From NCBI GenBank assembly GCA_949358305.1, contig OX442314.1, positions 48,308,581 through 48,368,580 of the forward strand: a stretch of 60,000 bases of DNA, read 5' to 3'. Of the stretch, positions 48,308 to 57,861 are shown piece by piece. The notes beneath the pieces are model-generated. The model saw only the letters and a program-made list of their open reading frames with translations. It ran no database searches and was not told the DNA's origin. The stretch comes from Strigamia acuminata. Its lineage: Eukaryota; Arthropoda; Chilopoda; Geophilomorpha; Linotaeniidae. Position 1 is the first letter of the stretch. Every line of letters begins with the position of its first letter. The position numbers were made by a program, and so were the translations under genes.

Positions 48308-50476
48308 TTGCTTTGCCAGTGTGTTGATACAAATGCAATTATCAAGTGGCCATCTGAGCCAATTGCGGGAATTGCGGGAATATTTCTCGCACGGCAACAA
48401 GCTGTGATTAACGAAGGACAAAATATAAAAAATTTGTCCACTGCAGAACAATTACTTAGAGCAGATTTAACCGCTCAAACACGTGAAAATGAAATTTTGC
48501 GTGCCGACTTGTTAAAAGCTCAAGAAGAATTCAATGAAGTAGTTACTCACATGCAGACGGTTTGTGAGGAAGATGTTTTTGTCAAACCTGACTTAAAATC
48601 TACTAAAGGTGTCTCAAAGTCACCTTCCACAATTAATTTACACTCGACTAACTCCAGAAATGGAAGTCAGTCAGGATGTTCAAGCAGTGACGACTCACTG
48701 CATAGCATTAGAAGTCAAAAGAAAAGAAAACGTCAACCTGACCCACCTGACATGTTCTTGCTTTCGTCTTCAAAAAATCCAAAAACTTCTCAAAGTTTTG
48801 ATCAATTTTTTAGTAATAGTGATAAATTAATAGATCTGTTAGCTGCTAAAAACAGACAACGTGGAAACCCACGTACGAATAGACAATCTTTTAATGAAAA
48901 TCCTAACAGAAATTCATCTAAAAGAGGGTGTCACGAAGATGTTCGTGATCCGCCAAGATATCGAAGCAATCCACCTGGTGGAGGACCACCGGATGGAGAT
49001 GATCCTGGAGGAGGTGGTAACCATGGCTCCTCCAATGACAATCAAGGTGGAAAAGGACCTCCAAATGGGAACCATAAACCCCCTGACGGCAATGATCCAC
49101 CTGACCCTGATCCTCCACCTGATCTCGGTCACAGCTCATCTGCTTCGGATGCTAAATCTTCAAGATCTCGCCCGAGATCCAGACATCAACGTCGCAGTCG
49201 AACTGAAACTGGTACCCAATCCAATCAGTTCTATACAAAAGAAGAAATTGATCGGCTCCTTCAAAAAACGAGCAAATCAATTGAGCAGAAAGACAAAATA
49301 GACGAAGTCATTCTGCAAAAAATAACTGAATATACGTCCAATAAATGGACGCATAGAACAATTGAAGAACGATTTATTCGATGGGATCGAATAAATCCAC
49401 ATGCATTTAATGGTTCTTGGCTAGCTGGATCTAAATTCCTAGCTGAAATTTTAGAACTAGCAAGAATGCATAGTTTCGGATGCGAAGATGCACTCACGAA
49501 ACTAATACCAAAAGTTTTGCTGGATGAAGCAAAAGACTGGTTTACCAGAAGAAATTTTACAAAATGGGACGATTTTGTAAAACAATTTATGTACAGTTTC
49601 GGAGAATCCAGTGAAGACATTCGTCTACTCTGGAGAAACTTGAAACAATGTAAAGGAGAGAGTTTACGCGCTTATTTATTACGCGCAGAAAACTTGTTAG
49701 CAAAAATGCCACATAAATTATGTGATGCGTCTGTTGATGACCAGTTCAAAGCTGGACTTACAGAATATTCGAATAATATTCTGATGATGTCTAATGCTCC
49801 TGATCCTGGAAGATTTTCAGAACTATCCAAATTTATAGAAGCCAATCAAATAAGATTAGATAAGAAATACAAAGCTTATCTAAATGCTGATGAAAAAGCA
49901 GCATACATGAAGCGAGAGAAAAAACTCGCTGAACGTAACAAAGAGACCAGTCATGGTTTATCCTTGTTACTTCCACCAAGATACGACGATTTCTTGGAAG
50001 AATTAGAAAGTAAAAGTTCTAAAAAAGACTCTTCAAAGAAGGATTTAAAAAATCCTCACCCTGTTCCGAAAATGTCTTCGCATTTAACGAATGCAGAAGA
50101 TGAAGCTATTTCTGCAGAAGAAACCGAACAAGTGGAATCAGACAGTAAACCTACTGCTCTACTTGCGAAAAATAATCCAGTAGCTGGAAAATACAAACCA
50201 GCTATGAAACCAAAAACGGTTTCATTCGACGCAAACAAGGTTAATACGAATAGAAATTCGAAATCACCTGCAGCGTCACCAGAACGACCAACTCGTTCTC
50301 GCTCTGCATCACCAGCAGCAGCGAAAAAATCGCCTTCCACTGACCCGTGCAACATTAGCAAAAAATTGGGTCATTGGCAAAATGATTGTCCTGACAAGGT
50401 CAAAAGCAAGTCCACCACCACTGAACTTGAAAGAGCGGTGAGAAATTTAGTTGAACTCCTCCGAAAAAACTTGTAG
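48308..50476 (+). CDS. Gypsy-D gag (N-terminus lost)
   Basis: The open frame extends left into sequence that is probably not gag; gag-like sequence is clear from about 48400 (coiled coil 'LLRADLTAQTRENEILRADL'). A Gly/Pro/Asp-rich linker (48970-49130) and an SR/RS-rich basic patch follow. The capsid domain has 'AKDWFTRRNFTKWDDFVKQF'. Near the end is a zinc-knuckle remnant, CNISKKLGHWQNDC, in which the second cysteine is serine, so it should not bind zinc. The frame ends CGA AAA AAC TTG TAG, with a -1 frameshift site one codon before the stop. Confidence 0.82.
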   Translation: MLCQCVDTNAIIKWPSEPIAGIAGIFLARQQAVINEGQNIKNLSTAEQLLRADLTAQTRENEILRADLLKAQEEFNEVVTHMQTVCEEDVFVKPDLKSTKGVSKSPSTINLHSTNSRNGSQSGCSSSDDSLHSIRSQKKRKRQPDPPDMFLLSSSKNPKTSQSFDQFFSNSDKLIDLLAAKNRQRGNPRTNRQSFNENPNRNSSKRGCHEDVRDPPRYRSNPPGGGPPDGDDPGGGGNHGSSNDNQGGKGPPNGNHKPPDGNDPPDPDPPPDLGHSSSASDAKSSRSRPRSRHQRRSRTETGTQSNQFYTKEEIDRLLQKTSKSIEQKDKIDEVILQKITEYTSNKWTHRTIEERFIRWDRINPHAFNGSWLAGSKFLAEILELARMHSFGCEDALTKLIPKVLLDEAKDWFTRRNFTKWDDFVKQFMYSFGESSEDIRLLWRNLKQCKGESLRAYLLRAENLLAKMPHKLCDASVDDQFKAGLTEYSNNILMMSNAPDPGRFSELSKFIEANQIRLDKKYKAYLNADEKAAYMKREKKLAERNKETSHGLSLLLPPRYDDFLEELESKSSKKDSSKKDLKNPHPVPKMSSHLTNAEDEAISAEETEQVESDSKPTALLAKNNPVAGKYKPAMKPKTVSFDANKVNTNRNSKSPAASPERPTRSRSASPAAAKKSPSTDPCNISKKLGHWQNDCPDKVKSKSTTTELERAVRNLVELLRKNL
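50464..50470 (+). promoter_or_regulatory. -1 ribosomal frameshift heptamer A AAA AAC (Gypsy-D)
   Basis: In-phase A AAA AAC one codon before the gag stop (50474-50476). Slippage enters the pol frame at 50470, which is open to 51687. Confidence 0.85.
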
Positions 50477-51687
50477 ACGCAGATTCGCCTGGTCTAGTGA
50501 ATACTGCGCCCTCGGAAAATGAAGACCAAACATTAAGATTATCACCCAACACCAAGAAAAAACTACAACCTTTAGTTTTTCCCGAATTTGATTTGTTTGA
50601 CTTGAGAGAAATTTCCAAGTTAGACAAAGTTGATGAAACATTTTTTAGAGAATTGGTTAACGAAGCTATTAAAGAAAATAGCCCTACATCTGAAATTACA
50701 CAAAATATAAATTCAGAAAATAAACCAATTCCAAGTTCCGAAATGACTGAACTTGATGAATGTATCAAATTACTAGTAGCCACAACTCTGGCAACAGACG
50801 ACCTACTAGACGAATTACCATTGGAGCCTCCAATTGAAGCTCCAAAAGCCGACAGAAAGTTTGAATGCAAGATAGCTGGAATTCCAAACAGCTATGATTT
50901 GCCAATTTTAAAATTGCAAACTTTAAAAGGCCCTATCACAGGAATGTTAGACTCAGGAGCTAACAAAAGCTTTTTAGCACGCTCCGTAGTCAATTCCCTA
51001 GGTTTGGAAAAATACATCAAACCAATTGGACCAGATTTACGCATCACTACAGCTAGTGATGACGTCATCCCTGATGGAACTCTCCATCTGTCATTCCGAT
51101 GGACACACGGTGTTCTTCGACACCCCTTTATCGTGATATCTAACAAATATCCTATGGTACTTTTAGGCTGTGATATTATGAAAAAATTAAAAATACAGCC
51201 TAACCCAACAACAATGTCGTGGAATTTTGTGGAACCAGTAAATAGTGACTTACCTTACATTCCACAAGCGGTTCTAGACCGTTATAATAAAAAAATAGAG
51301 GAGTCTGAATCAACTTTTGCAACTTTTGCAAAAGACAATTCTGCATCTATTTTTCAAGCTAAAGTACACGAAGAAAACGTAGTACAGAAATTGGTCGATG
51401 AAGCCAATTTAAATTTAGAACAGACTCTAATGTTGGAGTCAGTGTTAAATAAACACAAAAGAATTCTTTCCAAGCAACCAGGAAAGACTCATCTCGTTCA
51501 ACACGAAATAGAACTTGACACGGATAAACCTATCCGTGTTCCTTTTAAAAGCAGTAACCCACAAAAAAGAGAAATTATTCGACAACTTTGCCAAGATATG
51601 CTTGACAAAGGAATAGTCTCAAAAGCTGAAGGAGACTATAGTATGAGGACTGTCCTAGTCATGCGACCAGGAAGTGATCCTCGATAA
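50470..51687 (+). CDS. Gypsy-D protease and start of RT (nonsense codon)
   Basis: It is entered by -1 frameshift. An acidic linker leads to the protease 'GMLDSGANKSFLA' (near 50941) and 'MVLLGCDIM'. RT starts at 'HEIELDTDKPIRVPF'. The frame ends at TAA 51685-51687, inside the RT motif that normally reads [YR]CIDFR. The same frame continues without another stop, so this is a single nonsense change. Confidence 0.88.
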   Translation, partial: LVDADSPGLVNTAPSENEDQTLRLSPNTKKKLQPLVFPEFDLFDLREISKLDKVDETFFRELVNEAIKENSPTSEITQNINSENKPIPSSEMTELDECIKLLVATTLATDDLLDELPLEPPIEAPKADRKFECKIAGIPNSYDLPILKLQTLKGPITGMLDSGANKSFLARSVVNSLGLEKYIKPIGPDLRITTASDDVIPDGTLHLSFRWTHGVLRHPFIVISNKYPMVLLGCDIMKKLKIQPNPTTMSWNFVEPVNSDLPYIPQAVLDRYNKKIEESESTFATFAKDNSASIFQAKVHEENVVQKLVDEANLNLEQTLMLESVLNKHKRILSKQPGKTHLVQHEIELDTDKPIRVPFKSSNPQKREIIRQLCQDMLDKGIVSKAEGDYSMRTVLVMRPGSDPR

Positions 51688-53786
51688 TGCATTGATTTTC
51701 GACCAATCAATGCGCATACCAAATATAACCCACCTCAGATGCCGACCATCGAGGAAATTTTGCGCGAAATTGGAAAATTTGAATGGGTTAGCACAATTGA
51801 TCTAGCCAAAGGATATTGGCAGATCGAAGTTCGGTCTGAAGACAGACCAAAAACTGCTTTTTGGAGTCCCATAGGAAGGTTGATGTTCAACGTCATGCCT
51901 TTTGGACTCGTAAACGCGCCAACTACTTTTCAAACATTAATTGAAAAAGTATTAGGCGATAGTTATAGAAAATTTGCATGGGCATATTTAGACGACATAG
52001 TCGTCGTCTCTAAAACATATGATGAACATATGGACCATTTGGAACAAGTTTTTTCAAAACTTGAAGAAGCTAATTTACATGTGCACCCCGACAAGACGAA
52101 ATTATGTCGTAAGGATTTAATATTCCTTGGATATCGTTTAGGAACACATGGACATAGCGTAGACCCTAAAAAAGTCGCCGCTATTAAAGAAATGCCCCAT
52201 CCTACAAATTTAAAGGAACTACAACGATTTTTGGGCATGGTGAATTTCTTTCACCGGTTGCTTAAAAATTTAGCAACAATTTCAGAACCGCTGAGACCGC
52301 TTCTAAAGAAAGACACAGAGTTTAATTGGACTCCAGAGCATCAAGATGCTTTCGATGCAATTAAAAATCTGCTTACAAAAGCAGATACAATAGCATCACC
52401 TGATCTGTACGAACCATTCATCGTGCGTACAGATGCAAGTCGAAAAGGGCTAGGAGCTGCCCTTATGCAAAACCAAGAAATCAATGATGAGATCATTGAA
52501 GTGCCCTGCGTGTACGCAAGCAGAAGCTTGCAGCCCGCAGAGAAAAATTATAGCGCTACGGAGCTAGAATGCTTAGCCGTAGTGTGGGCTTTAAGAAAAT
52601 TTTGCCCATACTTAGAATGTACAACATTCACAGTCCAGACCGATCACCAAGCATTAAAATGGTTAATGCAATTAGATGACCCAGCAGGCAGATTAGCACG
52701 CTGGCAGATGGAATTAATGAGTTATTCCTTCGAAATTCAGTATATAAAGGGTCCACTAAATGTCTTAGCCGACGCTTTATCTCGTGCACCCATAAATGCA
52801 CCTGAAAATCCTGAAGACGATGGAGACAACGATGATCTGTTGTCTTACTGTCCCACCCCGCATAGGACATGGAAAATTGGAAAAATGAATGAATTACCAG
52901 TTTCCAGTACTATCGATGAAGAAGATCAAAAAATGATTTCCTATTGGACAAAAATTTTTGATCCCTCTGAAATTCCAGATATGGAACTCAGAGCGATGAT
53001 TTCAAAGAAAATTGAAATACCATCGTCAAATGTTTTAATAAAAGCCTTTGCCGCTAAAGTGTCAAAACACTTAGATTGCGAGCCACCAACTCGCAACGAC
53101 ATAATAAATGCTCAGAAAGCTGACAAACACTGTCAGATAATACGAAATTATTTGCTAAACAAGCAAATTCCAAAAAATTTGAGCTCGAAAGCTCAAAAGA
53201 AAATTTTTACGCGAAATGCAACGTCATATCTAATTGAAGAAGATATGTTATTGCAATTTCACCCCACTACAACAGATGAGTTGGGTGAAGATGGTCGTGC
53301 ACTGAAAGTCGTAGTGCCTAAAAATCTACGACACAAAATAATTTGGCTGATGCATAAACACCGATTATCGGGACATCCAGGCATCACTCGGACTTTATAC
53401 AGAGCCCGAAAAATTTATACCTGGATAGGTATGAAACGAGATATTGCTCGTTTTATTCGACACTGCCAAGGGTGTCAGGCGTGCAAACCTCGGACTAAAC
53501 GCCAAATTGAGGCCGCTCAAATAGGACCGTACGGACCATTTGATTGTCTGAGCATTGATTTGTCAGGGCCGAAACCCCGCACAAAGAAAAACAACACTCA
53601 TATTTGTGTCATTGTAGATATAGCGACACATTGGTCAGAATTATTCCCAATGGCCAATCCAACAGCAAAGAAAGTGGCAAATTGTATTTACCACTTGTCC
53701 ATGACGCATGGATTTCCGCGGAAAATTATTTCCGACAACGGACCACAGTTCCGTTCAACCGTGTACAAGGAATTTTGTACGAAGTT
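51688..53786 (+). CDS. Gypsy-D RT, RNase H and integrase (after the nonsense codon, to the solo LTR)
   Basis: It continues in frame from the TAA. RT has 'CIDFRPIN', 'VSTIDLAKGYWQIE', 'MPFGLVNAPTTFQTLI' and the catalytic 'WAYLDDIVVVSKT'. RNase H has 'FIVRTDASRKGLGAALM' and 'TDHQALKWLM'. Integrase has a zinc domain 'HRLSGHPG' with 'CQGCQACKP' and a core 'SIDLSGP' and 'ISDNGPQF'. Coding breaks at 53786 in 'EFCTKF', where the solo LTR enters; residues to 53817 are LTR. The first ATG is at 51739, but it is unlikely to be used. Confidence 0.9.
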
Positions 53787-55551
53787 TGTGACGGTGACGA
53801 CCACAACTCCCATTTAACAATGGTACCGGGAATAGATCGCAATAAATAAACAGTGAAATACAATATGAGATAAATACAAGACAATAGAATTATCACTACA
53901 TGACAGTTTATTGTTGGCAAACAATAAGAATGAGCTAAATTATACATAAGACTAATGCCGACATTTGGCAAGTTAAGTTACTATTTAAACTATACAAAGA
54001 ATTGGCCAATTGGCCCTAAAAATACTATCATTACGGGTCTGAAAGATGGGAGCGGTTTCCCCATCGCTCGACCTGGTTATAGATGTCATCTAAGCCGGAT
54101 GGCTGTCTCCTGGAGTCCGATACGGCTTTGCTGGTTCCTTGGTTCGCTTGTGTAAATTGGCGCACGTCGATAAATCGAATGATCTGAGTCATGCGGTTGA
54201 CTTTGTCTGCACCGCCACAACTTTGGGAGGATATTGGTGTAAGTAAATGTATTCATTTACTTATCAATATTCCGAGTATGAATTATATTTAATTCATAAG
54301 TGTTGTGAGTTTCTACTAGATATTTCGCCGAGAAGTTGTTGTCAACTTATTTGTTACATTGAGTTTTTCAATGTTATCATGATTAAGTCTTCTGACTTGA
54401 TTATTTTAACTTGTCGTCAAGTTAATATTTGTTCTGTTGCAAATGAAAGGATAAACGTTAATCTTCCCGTCGCAATCACACAGTTGCCGTCGATAGAGTT
54501 CGCCTTGCCATGCAGAACGGTATCAAGCGTCCCCTGCGTCGCAACACGGTCGTTCGTCTAGCGATTGACGGTATCACGTACACAGGAGTCGATAGCTCGC
54601 GGCTCCGCACAGCAGTTTAGCCCTTCGCGTTACTAATAACAAACCGACTACTTTGGCACCGAATACCATGAGAATCAGCTTGCCAAACACTTGGTGCTAC
54701 TCGTGGTTACTGTAAAACAGACTGCTTTGGCACCATCAGGTGAAGGAACCAACTCTCAACAGTTCCGGTGCTTACTCACGGTTACGGAATGCGTTCATAC
54801 CGAAAATGACCACTCAGTCCTGCCCGGAGGATACTGAATTGCACAGAAGGCAGGTTCTCCTCGGCGAGACCGTAAATTGAAACATGTATGCAACATAACA
54901 ATCCAATACGTCGGCTTCAATTGCCGGTGGTTGCATGATTCGGTAGAGTCATGCCGCGGTTCTTTGCGAATAAATCAACAAAGAACCAAAAGGTTTTTAA
55001 TGGACAACGAATCATATTTCTTAAGTAACAATACCAAACAGAAATAATCAAACAGAGCCCCGGGATGGCCGGTTGTTTGGGTTTATATCACCTGGCTGGA
55101 TTAAGGATTAATCCAATCAACCAATTGGAACATGGGTTCCACGAATCCCTCCAATCCCGTATCACCGGAAGTGGATACGGAGGAGCAATATGCTAATTCT
55201 CACCACAACCGGAACTGGATACCCAGGACCGGAAATGGATCCACCAATCACATCGATCGGTCGATCGATGGATTACCAAATCTCCTTTTCTGCTGAACTA
55301 GAGATTCTCATCACTTAGTGTGAACAATAACCATTAATATATATTTATATTAATACTAATAGAGCTTCGGTTCATTCTAATAAATATATTCTTATATTTA
55401 TTTGCAAGGTTTTAATTCGCATTTCGAATTTACCGCTGAAATGTAATCGCGCCATCTGGTGGCGACTCTGAGCATTGACAAATGCGGGTTTGGCCGAAAA
55501 CATTTAAAATTCGGCCGTGTTATTAATAAATAGCACTTATAAACCGTCACA
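53787..55551 (+). repeat. solo gypsy-type LTR inserted in Gypsy-D integrase
   Basis: 1765 bp with ends TGTGACGG...CCGTCACA and target duplication AGTT (53783-53786 and 55552-55555). No internal coding region is present, so it is a recombined solo LTR. Its size, ends and duplicated internal module (GACTRCTTTGGCACC and GGTGCTNACTC each twice, about 54650-54790) resemble the Gypsy-C LTR in organisation but not in sequence. The orientation is assumed. Confidence 0.85.
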
Positions 55552-55555
55552 AGTT

Positions 55556-56102
55556 TGGAATGTCGCCAGCCCCAACTTCAATTTACCATCCCCAGGCGAA
55601 CCCTGTAGAACGCGTGAACCGTGATATAAAATATTTAGTTTCAATTTTCACCGACGTTCACGACAGCTGGGATGAATATCTGCGTGAATTCGCATTTAGT
55701 TTACGCACCACGGTCACGAGAGGGAGAGACTTCTCTCCAGCTTTTCTCAATTTTTTTCGAGAATTAAGAATACCCTGGGATCCTCGAATTCCAGAAGGAA
55801 TTTTAGTGGTGGATCCAGAAAATCCACACTTATATGTGCAGAAACTAGAAGCTATAATAGCCGAAACGTATCAGCACATGATGTCTCATATTTTAGACAT
55901 GAGAAGACGCGTAAATTTAAATAACGAAGGTAAAAAATTCGTTAATTTCAGACAAAATGATTTAGTCTGGCGAGAGTCACACAGTACTCTCGAGCGCTGC
56001 AAAAACAATAGCAGCAGGAATTTCCCCGAAAAAGGACGGACCATATGTAATAACAAAAATATTACAAGGTGGCGCCGTAGAACTGCGTCGGCTTGCCGAT
56101 AA
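55556..56102 (+). CDS. Gypsy-D integrase C-terminal part (frameshifted)
   Basis: This resumes integrase after the solo LTR: 'YHPQANPVERVNRD' supplies the catalytic E, then 'FAFSLRTTV' and the C-terminal 'FRQNDLVWRESH'. From about 55998 the family sequence moves to another frame, so the residues up to TAA 56100-56102 are spurious. A 1-base indel in GAGCGCTGCAAAAAC is likely. Confidence 0.85.
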
Positions 56103-56118
56103 CAAAATTTATCCGGCC

Positions 56119-56580
56119 GTGCACAGTTCCGAACTAACGCCATATTTCCCAGTTTTTAACCAGGAAATTTGGCTGGAAGGGGAAGAAGTAGGTCAGAAAA
56201 CCGAAAAAATTATTAATACTTTGGATGATGAAGAATTGTCCAAAATTCCAGTTGAAATCGTGTCGACTGAAGAAACACGCAAATCAAAGTCGGCTGACGA
56301 AAATGAAAAAATTCGTGATCGACTTGAAAACATTAAAATCGGTGAAAACCTACAAAAAGAAATGTTTTTAGAAAAGAAAACATTGGAAAATAAAATAGGA
56401 AACTCATCTGACACCGTTGAAAACGAAGACTCAGATGACAATCTAAACAAATTAGATTGTTCGAGAAAGTCGAAGTACAATCTTCGACCTCGAGTCAAAA
56501 CTAGACTTTCCGTCTTGTCTTTTGACTCGTCCAAGATCCGCGATCATCCTTATGACGTAGAGAATAATTCTCTACACTAG
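56119..56580 (+). CDS. Gypsy-D pol C-terminal tail
   Basis: In the frame that continues integrase after the indel (open from about 56000). 'SSELTPYFPVF' corresponds to the end of the integrase SH3-like domain. A long charged Lys/Glu/Asp tail ending 'YDVENNSLH' and TAG follows. Confidence 0.75.
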   Translation: MHSSELTPYFPVFNQEIWLEGEEVGQKTEKIINTLDDEELSKIPVEIVSTEETRKSKSADENEKIRDRLENIKIGENLQKEMFLEKKTLENKIGNSSDTVENEDSDDNLNKLDCSRKSKYNLRPRVKTRLSVLSFDSSKIRDHPYDVENNSLH

Positions 56581-56814
56581 GGTTGTGGTAATTAGCCAAC
56601 CCTGATTAGTGACGTCATATCACGCCACTAAAAACGAAAATTTACTCCGAGGATCAGTTTTTATCACTTCTCGAAGTAAATTCAACGCGACCACACCGTC
56701 TACCTACTCTCCGGCTTTCAAAAAATTTGTGAGTAGTATTTTCTTTAAAGAAATATTTTATATTAGTCGTTAATAAGACTAACCGCTAGTAAATTATAAT
56801 TCCTAGCGCTAAAG
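56581..56814 (+). promoter_or_regulatory. Gypsy-D ORF3 5' leader with short intron
   Basis: Donor GTGAGT (56729-56734) and acceptor TTCCTAG (AG at 56805-56806) define a 78-bp intron. It ends eight bases before the ORF3 ATG at 56815. Confidence 0.5.
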
Positions 56815-56922
56815 ATGTCCGACGACACGCTGGAGATCGACACTGGTGGAGAGTTGGCCGAAGCGCAGGCCAACAACGCGGAAAACGCGAATAAACCTTG
56901 CGAACTTTCGTTACAAGCACGT
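56815..56922 (+). CDS. Gypsy-D ORF3 exon 1
   Basis: 36 codons from ATG 56815 (MSDDTLEIDTGGELAEA), acidic, ending at donor GTAAGT (56923) in phase 0. It joins in frame to 57280. Confidence 0.7.
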
Positions 56923-57079
56923 GTAAGTTCTAAAAATATTTTATAAAAAAGTGTTTCTCTCATAAACTCGAAGAAATAACGGGTTTTGCGGAGAAAAAGC
57001 ACTTTACAAATTAGAAAAATTCAAAGATGGCGCAGCCATCACGTGACTAAGTAAACGCCTCGCAGCTGCAGAAGAGGGC

Positions 57080-57093
57080 GTTACCATAGCAAC
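57080..57093 (+). promoter_or_regulatory. X-box motif in Gypsy-D ORF3 intron
   Basis: GTTACCATAGCAAC matches the RFX X-box consensus with a 2-base spacer. It is followed by an ACCGAC/GTCGGT stem containing CGCTTG/CAAGCG. Confidence 0.5.
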
Positions 57094-57279
57094 CGACTCG
57101 CTTGCTCCAAGCGCGTCGGTTCAAAATAAAAAATACTGTTTTATTCAGTAAACGCGAGAATAAAAAATATTCTCGAGGCTAAAAATAATTGTACTACTAC
57201 AATTATCCTAAATGGACAAAAAATATTTACGCTTAGTAAATAGAAAATTATTTAATAAATAAATTCTATTTTCTTTTAG

Positions 57280-57846
57280 ATTGAGCGTGATCGAGAAACA
57301 CAATACGCTCTTCCCGATCATGTCCCCACGCAAAGCCCGTTTGCGTGGCGAGCAGCACTGCCGCCAGAGATTGTTGCACTCAAGGAAGAGCACACCACGT
57401 GGTGGGATCTGCGACACACGTTCACTCGTGCGCAAGTACGACGGATGGGGACCAACCGACGTCTTAGGGACTACATGGACGTCCCCAATCGACACAACCT
57501 GAAGTGGCCAACATGGAGACATCCACCCGGTCCACTTCACTCCCGGATGTTAGCAGCTCAGTATCCTGCCAAGCTGCGTGAACATAATGATTGTTCACGA
57601 TACGACAAGAAGTACACGAACAAGTACGACTTCGTGTACAAGCTGTTCCAAAAACTGGACTCCGCGAAGGATCCAGTTGTCGATAAATATATGAAGTCCG
57701 TAAAGGAGGGGAAGCCTCAACTTCCCAGAAACCAATACGAACTTCACCAGCTCACCATGGGCGAATGTTTCGTGAGCGAACCAGGATTCATCAGATCCCC
57801 GGAATTTCTGGCTGCAGCTCAGGAACGAGCAGCGAGGGAACATTGA
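57280..57846 (+). CDS. Gypsy-D ORF3 exon 2, first part (ends at an in-frame TGA)
   Basis: Acceptor TTCTTTTAG ends at 57279. 188 residues are open in the same frame as exon 1: 'DHVPTQSPFAWRAALPPEIV', 'WWDLRHTFTRAQVRRM', 'YDFVYKLFQKLDSAKDP', up to TGA 57844-57846. The same frame is open on the far side, so this TGA is either a nonsense mutation or a readthrough stop. No domain is recognised. It is basic and soluble-looking, with no signal or membrane segment. Confidence 0.72.
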   Translation: MERDRETQYALPDHVPTQSPFAWRAALPPEIVALKEEHTTWWDLRHTFTRAQVRRMGTNRRLRDYMDVPNRHNLKWPTWRHPPGPLHSRMLAAQYPAKLREHNDCSRYDKKYTNKYDFVYKLFQKLDSAKDPVVDKYMKSVKEGKPQLPRNQYELHQLTMGECFVSEPGFIRSPEFLAAAQERAAREH

Positions 57847-57861
57847 GCCGCGGTCAAGGCC

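Noticed and set aside
48304-48380. possible channel exon on the minus strand (contains NCICINTL)
   Set aside because: It resembles the Cys-x-[TF]-[FN] region of DEG/ENaC proteins and lies in the right order, but available donor sites do not fit the phase of the next exon at 24043.
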